From Engraulis encrasicolus (Eukaryota; Chordata; Actinopteri; Clupeiformes; Engraulidae), in NCBI RefSeq assembly GCF_034702125.1, contig NC_085871.1, forward strand, positions 28,773,076 to 28,837,075: a DNA stretch of 64,000 nucleotides, in the 5' to 3' direction. Numbering within the stretch: position 1 is the first letter of the stretch; each line of letters begins with the position of its first letter. Under the pieces are notes generated by a model. The model was not told the origin of the DNA. It worked only from the letters and a program-made list of their open reading frames with translations, and did not search any database. A program made the position numbers and the translations under genes. Shown in pieces: positions 1 to 11,088 of the stretch.

Positions 1-183
1 GCCTAAATTAAATACAAATAAATTAAAATATATTATTTTAAGCTATTTTCTGGAATTTCTTTTTGATATTTTGTCTCTTCATGTTTGAATACATATTATC
101 ATAAATTTATAGACTGATCATGTCTTTATTAGTGGGCAAACCGTCAAAATCAGCAAGGGATCAAATACATATTGGACTCACTG
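1..183. mobile_element. Right end of a Tc1-like transposon, cut by the window edge
   Basis: Positions 1-103 are nearly the same as 63898-64000, which is the right arm of the Tc1 element starting at 62380. The last 30 or so bases (about 145-183) are the reverse complement of the left inverted repeat at 62380, and they end in a TA at 184-185. The element therefore continues off the left edge. Its insertion point lies exactly in the first intron donor of dermatopontin-like copy 0. No transposase sequence is in this part. Confidence 0.85.
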
Positions 184-186
184 TAC

Positions 187-238
187 CTCCAACATAAAGG
201 AGAAGCAGAAGAGAGCAGACTGTCTTCAGCGTCTTCAT
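187..238 (-). CDS. Exon 1 (signal peptide) of dermatopontin-like copy 0, partial gene
   Basis: This 52-base exon starts with ATG at 238 (minus strand) and encodes MKTLKTVCSLLLLLYVG plus one base of the next codon, so it has the same phase and almost the same sequence as exon 1 of copies A, B and C. It is a typical signal peptide start: basic residues followed by a Leu-rich core. The remaining six exons would lie to the left of the window. The intron donor, GTAAGT in copies A and B, has been changed here by a Tc1 insertion to GTACAG. The 5' flank (239-700) with its TATA box is kept. Whether the gene is intact beyond the edge cannot be seen. Confidence 0.75.
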
Positions 239-344
239 GGTGAAGCAATACAGCTGCTGTTGCCAGAGGATGCTGTTGCCAAGCAATACAACTGTTGCCA
301 GATAATAGAGATGCTACCAGCAGCTTTGCTGTCAAGTGACCCAA

Positions 345-1850
345 GTTGCAGCTTTGGGAGACTTCTGTCTGTGGAGTCCACAGGTGCCGCTTTTATACCT
401 TAGAGTGTTGTGTCTCGCGTGACCTGGCCACGTGTCAATCACTAAACCTGACAGCATGTCTCTCGTCATCAGAGGAACCTGTTGGTTGGGTACATGGGTG
501 GTTGGATTGGTCTGTTATGGGAAATGGGTCCTTATTAACATGTAAAGAATCTACAATGGCAGTTAGAAATACAGTGCATCTGAATATGTTTAACTGGAAG
601 GAATGCCACCATGCAGGGGAACTTACAGTAAATGTGGAGCAGAGCTCTTCATGTGAAGCCTCCTGGCCCTCTGGCATCTAAAGGTTATTTATGGATTACT
701 AGTCATAGGCTAGTCCTCTCACCTTACTTCAAATATGTAAAAAATTGCACTGTGCATGGACCATTAAATATACATTTATGTGCAATATTGCGAGGCTAAT
801 TTATGGAATGTAGTATTTCACAAGTAGTATTTCACATGAAATATAGATGCCCTAATAATAAGTTAATGAACTGAGTAGTTTGTGAGTGTATGAAAAAGGA
901 CATCATTTGAAATAGGACATCAACGTGACTTTTCAAGTGAACTTCTATTATTGTTTGGGATTAACTTTATCACAGTAAGATCTTGTGAAAAAGAGCTCAA
1001 AGCCCTGTCAAGGTCCCCTGAATACAGAATGATTATGATGATGAACACACCGCCCCCCATAGAGCAGAAGAAAGCTTCTAGCCTACCGTCTACGTCTACA
1101 CTTGACTTGGCGACAACTCCCTGCCTCTGTCCATGGTGCTGACGTGTCCCTCATCACCCTTCAAATGTGTGTCAGTGGAACAGGTACACCTGTCTTTAGT
1201 GCACGCCCTTTCTCAGCAAGAATTACTGTCACCATTCCACAAGCACTAGTAAAGTGTAAACAGTGACAGGAATAGACAAAGTGAAAGTTATTCACGTGCA
1301 GAAGATAATGCCATTCAACAGATTCTTCCCATGCAGGGTCCATAACAGACTAGACCAGTTGATCACCTTCAAAGCCTTTGTCAGCTGAGTGATTGACAGC
1401 TGCAAGATCCAATCAGTAAAGGTTATCCTGCATTTTTGTGGAAGGCCACATTCCTGAATTTCTAATGAGTTACAGGAAAGGAGACAAAACACCGTTGACA
1501 GAGAAGTATATTTTTCTTGACAGTGTGTGTGATGTGTGTGTGTGTGCTTGTATCTGTGTGCATGTGTGTGTGTGTGTCTGTGTTTGTTTTTGCGTGTGTG
1601 CATGTTTGTAATGGGGCACAATAATTACCACTTTGTAATGATGCAGTAAATAACTCTGACAAGAGTTTCTCTTTCTTGAAGGATTAAATTCATTCCACAA
1701 CATCTTTCACTGCCAACACATTTCTAGTTCCTGTAAGAACCCAGAACCTGTTTGGCAACATCTCTGTTGAGCACGAGACTTTGATTGGCAGCTTACACTG
1801 ACAAGCTATGTAGGCCACAAGTGTTAAAGTTATTTTACATGTGTTTACTG
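345..1850. repeat. Duplicated 5' flank of copy 0
   Basis: This stretch holds no gene that I can support. It is the upstream flank of copy 0 and recurs at 5300-6860 (copy A) and 58560-60235 (copy C). Gene-less copies lie at 16790-17880 and, inverted, at 61540-62378. It includes an impure (TG)n tract at 1524-1607. ORFs of 60-135 codons inside it are recurrent only because the DNA is repeated. Confidence 0.8.
391..397 (-). promoter_or_regulatory. TATA box of copy 0
   Basis: The minus strand reads TATAAAA here, about 155 bases upstream of the copy 0 ATG. The same box sits at the same place in copies A, B and C, within a block that is conserved from about 320 to 480. A CACGTG E-box at 429-434 lies just upstream and is also present at 58667-58672 in copy C, but is altered in A and B. 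Confidence 0.7.
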
Positions 1851-2452
1851 TAACTGATACTCATCTCAAAGGCAAATTCCTCACACTTAACCGTTCCAGA
1901 AATAGAATGCAGATGTAAACAATCAATGCGGCCTTAAGCAATTCTGGTGCCTTTGCATTATATATTGCGGGGGTTCCCAACCTTTGTGGATCTGAGGGCT
2001 GCCCTTTGAACCAAGTGCCACTTGTGTGTTCAAAATCCCCTACTGATGTCTTCACACCCTTTTCAAACCACACTATGATTTTTTTGATGAGTGTTTGCTT
2101 TTTGTTATTAATGTTTATTATTGAAGTAGCATGACCTAAATGCTGTATGTAGTGGGGTTGGATTGCATAGATTCTCGATCTAGAGGTGCTAGTGTGCTTA
2201 GTTCTAGGCTGTGAACCACATAGATTAAACACAGTTACACTTTTTACAAGTGCTTACAGATGATGGTACTACACTGGTACTACTACTGTAGTTAAGTACA
2301 TGTTGCATTTATTTGAGAACCACCAGTCCACTAGTCCAGGGCTTAGCTTTTCTGTGTGGAGTGCATAGTGTTACGACCAGGGCAGGAATTTTGCGAGGGC
2401 CATGAGGGCTATCCCTCGCCTTGTGCCCTTGAAGGGGGGGGGGTGGGGGGTG
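1851..2452. other. Non-genic part of the 5 kb tandem unit
   Basis: No coding exon or known element was recognised here. The sequence recurs at 6861-7410 in the next unit with small indels and ends in a G-run at 2434-2450. Confidence 0.5.
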
Positions 2453-2460
2453 GTGCCTAC

Positions 2461-2728
2461 CAGGGCTTGACCTACCAGGCACCTGCCAACCATCCAAATG
2501 CTGGACTTGCCTGTGGCTGCTAAAAAATGTCAATCTCACTATTAGCAACTTTGACAGGTAACTTATTCTTTGGTGTGACAAATCACAGTAATTGCATCAA
2601 TTGTTTGTATTTAAATACAAGATTATACAAAAAAAAGACAATGACAATAAAACATTGGCTAAATGGCTGACACGGGAAAATTACTAGCCACATTGGCCGG
2701 TGAGCAAAGAAGTGAATGTCAAGCCCTG
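2461..2728. mobile_element. Short hAT-type MITE, unit 0
   Basis: Terminal inverted repeats begin CAGGGCTTGAC and end GTCAAGCCCTG. The flanking 8-base sequences GTGCCTAC (2453-2460 and 2729-2736) are an exact target-site duplication, as expected for the hAT superfamily. There is no coding capacity. The same family occurs at 7695-7963 and, in a longer form, at 50575-50973. Confidence 0.85.
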
Positions 2729-2736
2729 GTGCCTAC

Positions 2737-3340
2737 CCATGGTAGGCTACTTGTTTTTTCGGTCTCCCTTCCCACGGTCGGGAGACCTTTGACGGTCCCT
2801 CTGCCTGTTACGGGGAGGAGGCTTTTTGAACCGCGTCTTTGTGCGTCTTTCCACCGCCGGGCTGGCTGCCCTCCTTAGGATCTGCACTCGTGGAGGGCTT
2901 GGGCCATTGTGGGGACACCGGCGTTGAGTAAGGGGCTCGGCGTTGGTAATTTGAGACAGGTGGGGCGTATGTCACTTGACGGAAAGGGACCATAGCCTTG
3001 AATGCTGGCTGCTAATTTGCGCTTCAAATTGTTGTTGGATAGCCTCTGAGGCAGTTCACTTCGAACTTTCTTCTGTTGTGCGTGCTATAAGATGAAACTC
3101 TGATCTTCCCTACAACAGAACCATGTATTTTCTAATTGGCTGAATTGCATGTTAACTGGGTAACTGGTCTGAACACACCTGGGGACACCTGCTGTCCGTG
3201 GTACTGAAACCCTTCATTTTCAAAACTATTATTGGAATAATGATAAAAATCATATACATATTTTTCCATGTGTATATTATCTCTTGTGTGTTGTTTATTT
3301 AGAAAGAGTAAAGACACAAGCAGTCAATGTTACCTAATGT
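2737..3340. other. GC-rich spacer and distal 3' flank of copy A
   Basis: The part 2737-2995 is GC-rich and is repeated at 7970-8235. Open frames of 60-114 codons cross it on both strands, but they differ between the two units and show no recognised domain, so I do not call a gene. The part 3000-3340 is the distal 3' flank of copy A and is repeated at 8240-8580 and, in part, at 55140-55310. Confidence 0.5.
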
Positions 3341-3349
3341 TTAGAGAAA

Positions 3350-3355
3350 TTTATT
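3350..3355 (-). terminator. AATAAA polyadenylation signal of copy A
   Basis: AATAAA on the minus strand lies 270 bases past the copy A stop codon. The same signal in the same context is found for copy B (8589-8594) and copy C (55313-55318). Confidence 0.65.
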
Positions 3356-3624
3356 TAAGAAAAACTTATTTTTTTTTGAGAACACTGAATCTTGCAAGGC
3401 TACACCAACAAAGCCATTCAAGTTAGATCATCTATTGTGTGGCTGACTGACAAATAATGAAGACTAAAATTCCTACAATAGAGAAACACAAAATAATAAA
3501 AAGAAGGACATGAAAAAGACAGAGAACACACTAGGTTATCATCAGTCAGGACACAAACACCTAATTTAGAAACTTTATTTTCATGTGAGTCGCGACGGTG
3601 TTGAACTTCTCTCTGTCAAGGTCC

Positions 3625-5198
3625 TCAATACTTTGCACAGTAGAGGAACCTGAAGCGGCGATCCCTATAATAGGTAAAGGAAAAGTCAGAAAAGCCCTTG
3701 TGATGTCAGCATAAGAATATACCAGGAATGTAAGCAGATTTAGGCGTCTGATTGATTGACATTTGTTTTGCATTTGTATCACTGGTAGCACTTAGTGAAC
3801 ATGCTTAGAAATATAAAATGTCATCGAGGAAGAGTATGGGAAACTTACTGGGGAGTGTTGTGGTGGATGGAGTAGACTCCGGCCAGGTAGTTGTAGTTGG
3901 GCACATACCAGTTGAAGTACTCCTCATAGTAGTTCACCCAGGGGGTCCAACGGCAGCTGTGGTGGTAATGGCCAGGGGCTCTGCAACACCTGATGTAGAA
4001 CCTGACACAAAATGGAGGACAAATCATTAGGCCCATAAGAAGAATCACTCTAATGCTTATCCTGGGCTGAAGTATGCAGTTTTTTTCAACTTTTTGATCA
4101 CCCTCAGTTACTTTTCAGGAGCATGAAACACTACTCGTTGATTACAACTGAATTCGAGAAATAGAAATGTGTTGAAAATCCTATGAAGTTGATATATTCA
4201 CACACTGATAGGTTACCTGCGGTCCTGGTAGGTGTTACTGTGGTAACTGGCTACTCCTGACATGACGTAGTTGGAAGGGCAGGTGTAGGAGAGAACACCA
4301 TTAAAGCTGTTCACATAACCACTGCCAGTGCACGTGGGGGTGGAGCTGAATGTGGATTTGCAGCTGAAGCTGAACCGACGATCCTCATAGGCATTACTGT
4401 GGTAACTGGAGTTGGAGAAAGGGAAAATAAACCACATTGTAGACAAACCATTGTAACTAACTGAAGATACTGAAGAGATAAGGCTCAACAAAGAGGCAGT
4501 TTGAACCTGTAAACCACAATTTAAAAGCCTGAAAAGAGTTCATCTCTAACCTGGAAATCCTAGAGATGGTTTGGGTGGATGGGCAGACAGCGTAGAAGTA
4601 ACCATTGAAGGAGTTTACATATCTCTTGGTTCTCTTGGCTGATGATCCATCTGAAATTATGACAGGCTTGCATTAGGACTTGAATTCCCTTTAAAATTCC
4701 CATTTCAATGACATGTATAAGCCGAGAGGGTGGCAAACTTACCTGTGTCATTTGTCAGGGCAGGGACTTCCAGATCATCCAGCGCTTCATTAGCAAAGCT
4801 CTTTGATTCCTCTGTTTAGAAAACCAGAAATAGGCCTACATTACACATTTCTTGTAAAACATGTACTGAAGTAATTCAAATTCAGAATCTTGCCAGTATG
4901 TGAAGAACATAAGGTAGTTCTGACCATATGTGGGTCGTTTTGCCAGGTCTTCAATCATGCGCTCAACCTCTGCCAGGTCTCCCTCATCCTCTTCACCAGA
5001 GCTGGAGTCCACTGCCTTGCACATGATGCCTGAACAAAAGTAATGTAAATTAAGTTTCAAAGCAATATTACTTTGTAAATTTGAATATAAAATGTGGTTG
5101 ATAACATAATCTTTTTAATGGACAACCAGACCAATGCTGGACTTACCTCCAACATAAAGGAGAAGCAGAAGAGAACAGACTGTCTTCATCGTCTTCAT
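3625..5198 (-). CDS. Secreted dermatopontin-like protein, copy A (hemagglutinin/amebocyte aggregation factor-like)
   Basis: Seven exons, read on the minus strand: 5198-5147, 5029-4925, 4811-4743, 4650-4551, 4405-4217, 4001-3849 and 3664-3625. Together they make 708 bases, one open frame of 235 residues ending in TGA. Introns obey GT-AG; the exon 2 donor (TATG/GTCAGA) is weak but is the phase-consistent choice in all copies. Residues 1 to about 20 are a signal peptide. Next comes an acidic segment rich in Glu and Asp, then RTKR at residues 82-85, a furin-type site. The mature part would be about 150 residues with eight Cys. It holds three repeats built as YHSN or IHHN, a short spacer, then D-R-R-F-x-F-x-C, the signature of the dermatopontin family. 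Human dermatopontin is an extracellular matrix protein of similar size; invertebrate relatives are lectins or aggregation factors. Extracellular location is a firm inference. Ligand and role are unknown. Confidence 0.87.
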
Positions 5199-5299
5199 GG
5201 TGAAGCAATACAGCTGCTGTTGCCAGAGGATGCTGTTGCCAAGCAATACAACTGTTGCCAGATAATAGAGATGCTACCAGCAGCTTTGCTGTCAAGTGA

Positions 5300-6860
5300 C
5301 CCAAGTTGCAGCTTTGGGAGACTTCTGTCTGGTGAGTCCACAGGTACGGCCTTTATACCTTAGAGTGTTGTGTCTCGCGTGACTTGGCCACATGTCAATC
5401 ACTAAACCTGACAGCACGTCTCTCGTCATCAGAGGAACCTGTTGGTTGGGTGCATCATGGGTGGCTAGATTAGTCTGTTATGGGAAATGGGTCCTTATTA
5501 ACATGTAAAGAATCTACAATGGCAGTTAGATACAGTACAGTGCATCTGAATATGTTTAACTGGAAGGAATGTCACCATGCAGGGGAACTTACAGTAAATG
5601 TGGAGCAGAGCTCTTTATGTGAAGCCTCCTGGCCCTCTGGCATCTAAACATTATTTATGGATTATTAGTCGTAGGCTACTGTCCTCTCACCTTAGTTCAA
5701 ATATGTAAAAAATTGCACTGTGCATGGACCATTAAAGATACATTTATGTGCAATATTGCGAGGCTAATTTGTGGAATTTAGTGTTTCACAAGTAGTATTT
5801 CACATGAAATATAGATGCCCTAATAATGATAATAATTAGGGCATAGTAATACATGAACTGAGTAGTTTGTGAGTGCATGAAAAAGGACATCATTTGAAAA
5901 AGGACATCAACATGACTTCAAACTTTTCAAGTGAACTTCTATTATTGTTTGGGATTAACTTTATCACAGTAAGATCTTGTGAAAAAGAGCTCAAAGCCCT
6001 GTCAAGGTCTCCTGAATACAGAATGATTATGATGATGAACACACCGCCCCCCATAGAGCAGAAGAAAGCTTCCACTGGCCTACCGTCTACGTCTACACTT
6101 GACTTGGCATCAACTCTCCGCCTCTGTCCATGGTGCTGACGTGTCCCCCATCACCCTTCAAATGTGTGTCAGTGGAACACGTACACCTGTCTTTAGTGCA
6201 CGCCCTTTCTCAGCAAGAATTACTGTCACCATTCCACAAGCAGTAGTAAAGTGTAAACAGTGACAGGAATAGACAAAGTGAAAGTTATTCACATGCAGAA
6301 GATAATGCCATTCAACAGATTCCTCCCATACAGGGTCCATAACAGACTAGACCAGTTGATCACGTTCAAAGCCTTTGTCAGCTGAGTGATTGACAGCTGC
6401 AAGATCCAATCATTAAAGGTTATCCTGCATTTTTGTGGGAGGCCACATTCCTGAATTTCTAATGAGTTACAGGAAAGGAGACGAAACACCGTTGACAGAG
6501 AAGTATATTTTTCTTGAAAGTGTGTGCGATGTGTGTGTGTGTGCTTGTATCTGTGCATGTGTGTGTGTGTCTGTGTTTGTTTTTGTGTGTGTACATGTTT
6601 GTAATGGGGCACACTAATTACCACTTTGTAATGATGCAGTAAATAACTCTGGCAAGAGTTTCTCTTTCTTGAAGGATTAAGTTCATTCCACAACATCTTT
6701 CACTGCCAACACGTTTCTAGTTCCTGTAAGAACCCAGACCCTGTTTGGCAACATCTCTGTTAAGCACGAGACTTTGATTGGCCGCTTACACTGACAAGCT
6801 ACAGTATGTAGGCCACAAGTGTTAAAGTTATTTTACATGTGTTTACTGTAACTGATACTC
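5300..6860. repeat. Duplicated 5' flank of copy A
   Basis: Aligns with 345-1850 and 58560-60235. It includes an impure (TG)n tract at 6521-6593. No coding exon other than shadows of the repeated DNA was seen. Confidence 0.8.
5352..5357 (-). promoter_or_regulatory. TATA box of copy A
   Basis: TATAAA on the minus strand, about 155 bases upstream of the start codon, in the block conserved among all four copies. The neighbouring base change makes it slightly shorter than the TATAAAA of the other copies. Confidence 0.65.
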
Positions 6861-7410
6861 ATATCTCAAAGAAAAAATCCTCACACTTAACCGTTCCAGA
6901 AATAGAATGCAGATGTAAACAATCAATGCGGCCTTAAGCAGTCTGGTGCCATTGCATTATACAGTATATTGCGGGGGTTTCCAACCTGTGGATCTGAGGG
7001 CTACCCTTTGAACCAAGTGCCACTTGTGTGTTCAAAATCCCCTACTGATGTCTTCACACCCTTTTCAAACCACACTATGACTTGATGATTGTTTGCTTTT
7101 CGTTATTAATGTTTGTTATTGAAGTAGCATGACGTAAATGCTGTATGTATGCTTGGTGGTGTTGGATTGCATAGATTCTCGATCTAGAGGTGCTAGTGTG
7201 CTTAGTTTAAGGGTGTGAACCACATATAACAGATTAAACACAGTTACACTTTTTACAAGTGCTTACAGATGATGGCACTACACTGGTACTACTACTGTAG
7301 GTAGGTACATGTTGCATTTATTTGAGAACCACCAGTCCACTAGTCCAGGGCTTAGCTTTTCTGTGTGGAGTGCAATGTAGTGTTACGACCAGGGCAGGAA
7401 TTTTGTGAGG

Positions 7411-7690
7411 GCCATTTTTTTACACAGAAAAAAGCACATATTGACAAATATTTATCAGAGTCCTTGAAATGGTGTTACATTACAGTGCATAGGAAGCATT
7501 CAGGTCTTGCAATACAGGAATCAGTCAGGCAGGGTGGGGCTTAGTTAATGAGGGTAATTGGCTGCACCTGGGATCTGGTGGGTATTTAGTCCTCACTAGT
7601 CATGAGTAAGGAACAGGCATAAACGGGCCTTTGCGCACGTCGCGTCGGAAGACTGAGGGGTCTGGAGCTCGCCAACTGTGGGGGGGGTGC
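7411..7690. other. Unit-specific insertion in the tandem array
   Basis: About 280 bases are present in unit A between sequences that are nearly adjacent in unit 0 (around 2395-2450). No target duplication or terminal repeats could be made out. It may equally be a deletion in unit 0. Confidence 0.45.
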
Positions 7691-7694
7691 CTAC

Positions 7695-7963
7695 CAGGGC
7701 TTGACATTGGCACCTGCCAACCAGCCAAATGCTGGTAAAACTTGCCTGTGGCTGCTAAAAAATGTCAATCTCACTATTAGCAACGTTGACAGGTAACTTA
7801 TTCTTTGGTGTGACAAATCACAGTAATTGCATCAATTATTTGTATTTACATACAAGATTATATAAACAAAAGACAATGACAATAAAATATTGGCTAAATG
7901 GCTGACACGGGAAAATCACAAGCCACATTGGCCGGTGAGTAGAGAAGTGAATGTCAAGCCCTG
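7695..7963. mobile_element. Short hAT-type MITE, unit A
   Basis: This is the same insertion as 2461-2728, copied with the tandem unit. The left target site GTGCCTAC is at 7687-7694. On the right, four extra bases and one change (GTACCTAC) separate the element end from the target repeat, so the duplicate has decayed. Confidence 0.8.
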
Positions 7964-8588
7964 GCTGGTACCTACCCACGGTAGGCTACTTGTTCTTTCG
8001 GTCTCCCTCCCCACGGTCGGGAGACCTCTGACGGTCCCTCTGCCTGTTACGGGGAGGAGGCTATTTGAACCACGTCTTGGTGCGTCTTTCCGCCGCCGGG
8101 CTGGGGGCCCTCTTTGGGATCTGCACTCGTGGAGGGCTTGGACCATTATGGGGACACCGGCGCTGAGTAAGGGGCTCGGCGTTGGTAATTTGAGACAAGT
8201 CGGGCATATGTCACTTGACGGAAAGGGACCATAGCCTTGAATGCTGGCTGCAGCTTTGCACCTCGAATTGTTGTTGGATAGCCTCTGATGCAGTTCACTT
8301 CGAACTTTCTTCTGTAGTGCTCGCTAAAAAATGAAACTCTGATCTGCCCTACAACAGAACCATGTATTTTCTGATTGGCTGAATTGCATGTTAACTGGGT
8401 AACTGGTCTGAACACACCTGGGGACACCTGCTGTCGGTGGTACTGAAACCCTTCATTTTCAAAACTATTATTGGAATAATGATAAAAATCATATACATAT
8501 TTTTCCATGTGTAGATTGTCTCTTGCGTGTTGTTTATTCAAAAAGAGTGAAGACACAAGCAGTCAATGTTACCAAATGTTTAGAGAAA

Positions 8589-8594
8589 TTTATT
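8589..8594 (-). terminator. AATAAA polyadenylation signal of copy B
   Basis: AATAAA on the minus strand, 240 bases past the copy B stop, in the same context as in copies A and C. Confidence 0.65.
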
Positions 8595-8833
8595 GAAGAA
8601 AAACTTATTTTCAATATTCTTTTCATGCAGAGTGACACCCATGGTATGAAAATTGGGTAGGACTGACAAATAATGAAGACTAAAATTCCTACAATAGAGA
8701 AACACTAAATAATAAAAAGAAGGACATGCAAAAGACAGAGAACACACTAGGTTATCAGGAGTCAGGACACAAACGCTTCATTTAGAAACATTGTTTTCAT
8801 GTGACAGTGTTGTACTTCTTTCTGTCAAGGTCC

Positions 8834-10359
8834 TCAGTACTTTGCACAGTAGAGGAACCTGAAGCGGCGATCCCTATAATAGGTAAAGGAAAAGTCAGAA
8901 AAGCCCTTAATGTGATATCAGCATATAGAATATACCAAGAATTTAAGCAAGTTAAGCAAGCTGATTGATTGACATTTGTTGTGCATTTGTATCAATACCT
9001 TAGCACTTAGTGAACATGCTAAGAAATATTAAATGTTATCAAGGAAGAGTATGGGACACTTACTGGGGAGAGTTGTGGTGGATGGAGTAGACTCCGGCCA
9101 GGTAGTTGTAGTTGGGCACATACCAGTTGAAGTACTCCTCATAGTAGTTCACCCAGGGGGTCCAACGGCAGCTGTGGTGGTAATGGCCAGGGGCTCTGCA
9201 ACACCTGATGTAGAACCTGACACAAAATGGAGGACAAGTCATTACATCAGAGGAACCACTATAATACTTATCCTGTTCTGAAGTCTTTTCAGCTTCTTGA
9301 TCACCCTCAGTTACTTTTCAGGAGCATGAAACAATAGGTGTAGTCATTGATTACAACTGTCTTCGAGAAAAAAATGTTTTGAATTTCACTGACGGTATAT
9401 GATTGAGGTTACCTGCGGTCCTGGTAGGAGTTGCTATGGTAACTGGCTACTCCTGACATGACGTAGTTGCTAGGGCAGGTGTAGGAGAGAACACCATTAA
9501 AGCTGTTCACCCATCCACTACCAGTGCACGTGGGGGTGGAGCTGAATGTGGATTTGCAGCTGAAGCTGAACCGACGATCCTCATAGGCATTACTGTGGTA
9601 ACTGCAGTGGGAGAAAGTGAAAATAGGCCACATTATAGACAAACCATTGAACATTGTAAATCACAGTTTAAAAGCCTGAGAAGAGTTCATCACAAACCTG
9701 GAAATCCTAGAGATGGTTTGACCGGATGGACAGACAGCGTAAAAGTAACCATTGAAGGAATTTACATATCTCTTAGTTCTCTTGGCCGATGATCCATCTG
9801 AAATGATGACAGGCTTGCATTAGGACATGGATGACCACAAAAGGCCATTTTAATGGAATGTACAGTATAATCAGAAAGCGTGGTGGACTTACCTGTGTCA
9901 TTTGTCAGGGCAGGGACTTCCAGGTCATCCAGCGCTTCAAAGCTTTTTGATTCCTCTGTTTAGAAAACCAGAAATACCTTAAACATTTCTTGTAAAACAT
10001 GTACACTGAAGTAATTCAAATTCAGAATCTTGCCATTGTGTATGTGATCAACATAAGGTAGTTCTGACCATATGTGGGTCGTTTTGCCAGGTCTTCGATC
10101 ATGCGCTCAACCTCTGCCAGGTCTCCCTCATCCTCTTCACCAGAGCTGGAGTCTATTGCCTTGCACATGATGCCTGAACAAAAACAATTAATGAACTTTC
10201 ACAGCAATATCAAATTTGAAGTGATGAAAATGTGTTGGTTCTCTTACTGCATATAATTGATAACACAATGATCTTTTCATTAACAACCAGACCAATGCTG
10301 GACTTACCTCCAACATAAAGGAGAAGCAGAAGAGAGCAGACTGTCTTCAGTGTCTTCAT
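8834..10359 (-). CDS. Secreted dermatopontin-like protein, copy B
   Basis: Seven exons on the minus strand: 10359-10308, 10173-10069, 9955-9893, 9797-9698, 9601-9413, 9216-9064 and 8873-8834. The total is 702 bases and 233 residues. It matches copy A exon for exon, with all phases the same, but exon 3 is two codons shorter (the NEA segment of copy A is reduced to EA after SF). The signal peptide, acidic propeptide, RTKR site and the three D-R-R-F repeats are kept. Small differences include PSG for PST before the first repeat and a Trp-Val in place of Tyr-Val in exon 5. There is no stop or frameshift, so it should be functional. It is the last gene of the tandem array. Confidence 0.87.
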
Positions 10360-10520
10360 GGTGATGCAGCGACTGTGGCCAGAGGATGCTGTTGCCAAGC
10401 AATGCAGCTCTTACCAGAGGATGCTGTTACCAGGTACCAGGTGATACCAGCAGCTTTGCTGTCAAGTGACCCAAGTTGCAGCTTTGGGAGACTTCTGTCT
10501 GTGGAGTCCACAGGTGCTGC

Positions 10521-10527
10521 TTTTATA
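10521..10527 (-). promoter_or_regulatory. TATA box of copy B
   Basis: TATAAAA on the minus strand in the conserved block upstream of copy B. Similarity to the other copies ends at about 10650, so copy B has the shortest shared 5' flank. Confidence 0.7.
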
Positions 10528-10943
10528 CCTTAGAGTGTTGTGTCTCGCGTGACATGGCTACGTGTCAATCACTAAACCTGACAGCATGTCTCTTGTCATC
10601 AGAGGAACCTGTTGGTTGGGTGAATGGGTGGTTGGTAGTCTTGTTATGAGAAATGGGTTACATTTCCTATGAGTTTCCTGGAAGAAATGCCAGCATGTAG
10701 GGGACTTACAGTAAACATGAATATACACGTAAATCTTTATGTGAAGGCTCCTTGCCCTGTAGCCTCTACTTTTGTGGACTTATCTCAGTCCGTTTCAGAG
10801 ACCAGAACCTGCCGTGGCCTACTCGGCTGCAATGTTCAAGCCACATGTGTTTCGTAGGAGTGTTTTCATTATGACACTCTATACTTGAATCTAAAGCAAT
10901 ACTGAAAACTATACAATATTCAGCAATACAAAACAATATGTAA

Positions 10944-11088
10944 GGGTTAACGTTCGGCGAGAAGGTCGCTACCGTGGAATAGCAGCACGACAGAGAGAAT
11001 CTTTAGACCCCGACGCAGAGCGGAGGGGTCTTGTTCTCTCTGAAGTGCTGATATTCCACAAAGCGACCGACTCGCCGAAAGTTAACCC
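10944..11088. mobile_element. Hairpin MITE, TAAGGG...CCCGCTTA family, copy 1
   Basis: Near-complete inverted repeat. The left arm starts GGGTTAACGTTCGGCGAG and the right arm ends CTCGCCGAAAGTTAACCC. Inner segments (TGGAATAGCAGCAC and GTGCTGATATTCCA) also pair. It shares flanking TAAGGG and CCCGCTTA, and some of its centre, with the hairpin at 30681-30824. Confidence 0.7.

Larger units (their letters stand above)
186..10650. repeat. Tandem array of about 5 kb units carrying the dermatopontin-like genes
   Basis: The exon 1 start codons lie at 238, 5198 and 10359, giving periods of 4960 and 5161 bases. Flanks align along almost the whole unit: for example 345-3000 with 5300-8240, and 3000-3600 with 8240-8810. 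Unit A carries about 280 bases (7411-7690) that are missing from unit 0 at about 2395-2450. Similarity upstream of copy B stops near 10650, which marks the end of the array. The layout fits unequal crossing-over; that is inference. Confidence 0.85.

Noticed and set aside
1292..1621. Recurrent ORFs of 109-135 codons in the 5' flanks (also 6289-6696)
   Set aside because: They recur because the flank is duplicated, run through TG tracts, and differ by frameshifts between copies.
2663..2878. GC-rich ORF shared by two tandem units (also 7890-8234)
   Set aside because: It starts inside the hAT MITE, and its length and frame differ between units, so protein coding is not supported.
3818..4030. Plus-strand ORF conserved in three places (also 9033-9281 and 56223-56540)
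   Set aside because: It is the antisense of exon 6 of the dermatopontin-like genes. Its conservation follows from the sense exon, which has splice sites and the D-R-R-F context.
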